Of a stretch of 7,579 nucleotides of DNA, positions 5,616 through 7,579 are shown in pieces. The notes under the pieces are model-generated. The model ran no database searches. It saw nothing but the letters and a program-made list of their open reading frames with translations, and was not told the origin of the DNA. Made by a program: the position numbers and the translations under genes. Position 1 is the first letter of the stretch; each line of letters begins with the position of its first letter. The stretch lies in contig CAXMRU010000097.1 in assembly GCA_964195715.1 (NCBI GenBank), forward strand, positions 1-7,579, given 5' to 3'. Source of the DNA: Benthicola sp964195715. GTDB lineage: Bacteria > Gemmatimonadota > Gemmatimonadetes > Palauibacterales > Palauibacteraceae.

Positions 5616-5776
5616 TCCAGCTCCTCGCACGGGTAATTGGCAGCGGGGAAGCACCTCCCGGGCCATACCATACGGCCCCCGCGGTCGCCGGGAAACGGCT
5701 TGCGGATTGACACCGGCGTCCGTGAACCTGACGTTCCACTCCCGACTTTCTGACCACACGCCGTGGGCACGCAGCC
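5616..5776. promoter_or_regulatory. Divergent promoter region between the CPBP gene and NAD+ synthase
   Basis: This 161-base gap separates two divergent genes and should hold both promoters. On the + strand a perfect TTGACA (5707-5712) is followed after 17 bases by the weak hexamer GACGTT (5730-5735), which keeps only the A and final T of a -10 box. On the minus strand TATGGT (5672-5667) has a poor -35 (TTTCCC, 5695-5690) 17 bases away. The Shine-Dalgarno of the CPBP gene (GAGGAG, 5626-5621) is the only strongly supported element. Confidence 0.4.
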
Positions 5777-7579
5777 ATGCATGTCGAAATCGCCGTAGCC
5801 CAATTCCGCCCCGTCAAGGGAGACGCGGCAGCAAGCCTGGACCGGATCGAGGAGTCGTTGGCTCAAATCCTGGCCGAGGGCCCGGTCCCGGACGTCATCG
5901 TTTTTCCGGAGACTGCGCTCACCGGCTACTTCCTCGAAGGCGGCGTGCGTGAGCACGCGGTGCCGGCGATGCGACTCGCGTCCGACCTGGCCGAACGGTT
6001 TGCCCGAGCGGGCGGTGGGGACCGCCCGCTCGACGTCGTGCTCGGGTTCTACGAGGTGTGGGGACACCGCCTGTACAACTCTGCCATGTACGTCGAGCTG
6101 GGGGCGGGCGAGCCGCGGATCATCCACGTGCACCGAAAGGTGTTTCTGCCCACCTACGGCGTGTTTCAGGAGGAGAGGTTCGTCGAGGCCGGGCACGGGG
6201 TTCGGGCCTTCGATACGAGATGGGGCCGGGCGGCGATGCTGATCTGCGAAGACCTGTTCCACTCGATCTCAGCCACGCTCGCCGCCCTCGACGGAGCCCA
6301 GCTCCTGCTCGTTCCCAGCGCATCACCTGCCCGGGGCGCCGAGCCCGGGAGCGGTATCCCGTCCAACCTGGCGCGCTGGCGTCGCCTCGCGCAGGGCGCC
6401 GCAGAAGAACACGGCGTCGGTGTCGCCGTGTCGCAGCTCACCGGCTTCGAGGGCGGGAAAGGCTTCGCTGGAGACTCGCTGGTCTTCGGCCCTCGCGGAC
6501 GACTGCTGGCACATGGGCCCCTGTGGGACGAGGCGGTCATCCGGGCCGGACTGGACCTGGAGGAACTGACGGCGGCACGCACGGACCAGCCGCTGCTCGC
6601 CGACCTCGAGCGAGCCCTGCCCCGCCTCCTGCAGAGTCGGCACCTTCCGCCGGACGAGGGTGGCTTCGCAGCGGCGCGTCCCGAGGCGAGCACAGCATCG
6701 GAGGAAGAAGGAGACTGGGCAGGAAGATTGCCACGATCTGGGATGTCCAGCGCGCTGGACCCCACGTTAATCGACATCGACGCCGAGCTCGTCACCGAAT
6801 GGCTCGTACGATTCCTGCGCGACGAGATGATGGAGCGCCGCGGATTCGAACGTGCGGTGGTCGGTCTGTCCGGCGGTGTGGACTCGGCGCTCACCGCGGC
6901 GCTTTGCGCTCGCGCCCTGGGCCCGGAGAACGTGTGCGGGTTCCTGATGCCCTACCGCACCTCCAGTCCGGAGAGCGCCGCCCATGCGATGCTCGTGGCC
7001 GAGAGCCTGGGAATCGGCACGCGAACCGTTGACATCAGCGACGCGGTGGATGGTTACCTCGAGAAACACGAGCCCGACGCTGACCCGACGCGGCGCGGCA
7101 ACGTGATGGCCCGCATGCGCATGATCGTCTTGTTCGACCAGTCGGCCCGCCTGCACGCACTCCCGATCGGCACGGGCAACAAGTCGGAGCGCCTGCTCGG
7201 CTACTTCACGTGGCACGCGGACGATTCCCCACCGATCAACCCGCTGGGGGATTTGTACAAGACCCAGGTGTGGACGCTGGCGCGCCACCTGGCGCTGCCG
7301 GCGGAGGTGGTGGAGAAGCCGGCAACGGCCGACCTGATCCACGGGCAGACCGACGAGGACGACCTGGGCGTCTCGTATCCCGAAGCCGACCTGATCCTGC
7401 ACCACCTGCTGAACGGGCGATCGCCCGCCTGGCTGGTCGAAGCCGGATTCGATCCGGCCGGGGTCGACATCGTATTCCGGCGGCTCGAGGGCACGCACTG
7501 GAAGCGAAACCTGCCGACGGTGGCGATGCTGTCGGGAACGACGATCGGGGAATGGTACCTGCGGCCGGTGGACTACTGA
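5777..7579 (+). CDS. nadE: Glutamine-hydrolysing NAD+ synthase (nitrilase domain fused to NH3-dependent-type synthetase)
   Basis: This 600-aa protein makes NAD+ from deamido-NAD+ (nicotinate adenine dinucleotide), ATP and an amide nitrogen, the last step of NAD biosynthesis in the cytosol. Residues 1-285 are a carbon-nitrogen hydrolase (nitrilase) domain with an intact triad: Glu45 in FPETALTGY, Lys121 in HRKVFLPTYG and Cys157 in LICEDLFH. It should release ammonia from glutamine. A variable acidic linker follows (about 286-325). Residues 326-600 are the synthetase: PP-loop SGGVDS (365-370), GTGNKSE (465-471), INPLGDLYKTQVW (487-499) and GQTDEDDLGVSY (523-534). The ATG at 5777 has no strong Shine-Dalgarno but begins precisely at the first strand of the domain (MHVEIAVAQF). 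Length fits fused NadE enzymes (about 540-680 aa). The synthetase motifs look like those of the stand-alone NH3-dependent NadE rather than the classical long form. The stop codon is the last codon of the window, so any terminator is outside. Confidence 0.93.
   Translation: MHVEIAVAQFRPVKGDAAASLDRIEESLAQILAEGPVPDVIVFPETALTGYFLEGGVREHAVPAMRLASDLAERFARAGGGDRPLDVVLGFYEVWGHRLYNSAMYVELGAGEPRIIHVHRKVFLPTYGVFQEERFVEAGHGVRAFDTRWGRAAMLICEDLFHSISATLAALDGAQLLLVPSASPARGAEPGSGIPSNLARWRRLAQGAAEEHGVGVAVSQLTGFEGGKGFAGDSLVFGPRGRLLAHGPLWDEAVIRAGLDLEELTAARTDQPLLADLERALPRLLQSRHLPPDEGGFAAARPEASTASEEEGDWAGRLPRSGMSSALDPTLIDIDAELVTEWLVRFLRDEMMERRGFERAVVGLSGGVDSALTAALCARALGPENVCGFLMPYRTSSPESAAHAMLVAESLGIGTRTVDISDAVDGYLEKHEPDADPTRRGNVMARMRMIVLFDQSARLHALPIGTGNKSERLLGYFTWHADDSPPINPLGDLYKTQVWTLARHLALPAEVVEKPATADLIHGQTDEDDLGVSYPEADLILHHLLNGRSPAWLVEAGFDPAGVDIVFRRLEGTHWKRNLPTVAMLSGTTIGEWYLRPVDY

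Noticed and set aside
5612..6262. 216-aa open frame on the minus strand across the start of the NAD+ synthase gene
   Set aside because: It is antisense to the nitrilase domain with no recognisable motif; long minus frames are expected at this GC content.
6058..7032. 324-aa open frame on + inside the NAD+ synthase gene
   Set aside because: It is Arg/Gly/Pro-rich out-of-frame translation of a GC-rich gene whose true frame contains all catalytic motifs.
1..7579. CRISPR array, insertion sequence, tRNA or rRNA
   Set aside because: No spaced direct repeats, transposase motifs, terminal inverted repeats or RNA-gene-like segments were seen on either strand.

Overview
This is a GC-rich window with strong G/C preference at third codon positions and several GTG and TTG starts. 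The host looks Gram-negative: two outer-membrane beta-barrel porins of the Porin_O_P (OprP-like) type, with signal peptides and C-terminal Phe, are encoded here. The M1 peptidase style, the porins and the base composition would fit Gemmatimonadota or a related environmental phylum. That placement is inference; no rRNA or lineage marker is present.

Layout: (1) 2-742 (+) is the C-terminal part of an M1-family zinc metallopeptidase, cut by the window edge. (2) 743-1147 is a 405-base, relatively AT-rich gene-free stretch with palindromes, a hairpin and a possible promoter. (3) 1148-1336 (+) encodes a 62-aa protein resembling a ribbon-helix-helix DNA-binding protein. (4) After a 138-base gap with a good promoter candidate (TTGACG-N17-TACATC), a tight + strand cluster runs 1475-3645: two unrecognised small proteins (127 and 99 aa, overlapping GTG/TGA), a 102-aa stand-alone OmpR/PhoB-type winged-helix protein with no receiver domain, and a 389-aa OprP-like porin. 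It ends in a strong rho-independent terminator at 3687-3716. (5) Converging on that terminator is a minus-strand pair: a CPBP-family (CAAX-protease-like) membrane protein (4899-5615), then a second OprP-like porin (3752-4882) 16 bases downstream. (6) Divergent from these, 5777-7579 (+) is a complete bifunctional NAD+ synthase: an N-terminal nitrilase/glutaminase domain and a C-terminal PP-loop synthetase domain. Its stop codon is the last base of the window.

How the genes may work together: the + cluster looks like an envelope-regulation unit, in which a receiver-less DNA-binding protein is co-transcribed with the porin it may control, plus two partners of unknown function. This is the most promising place for an undescribed system. 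The NAD+ synthase is probably housekeeping, but its synthetase and amidase motifs look more like stand-alone enzymes than like the classical long glutamine-dependent NadE. No CRISPR array, insertion sequence, tRNA or rRNA was seen.
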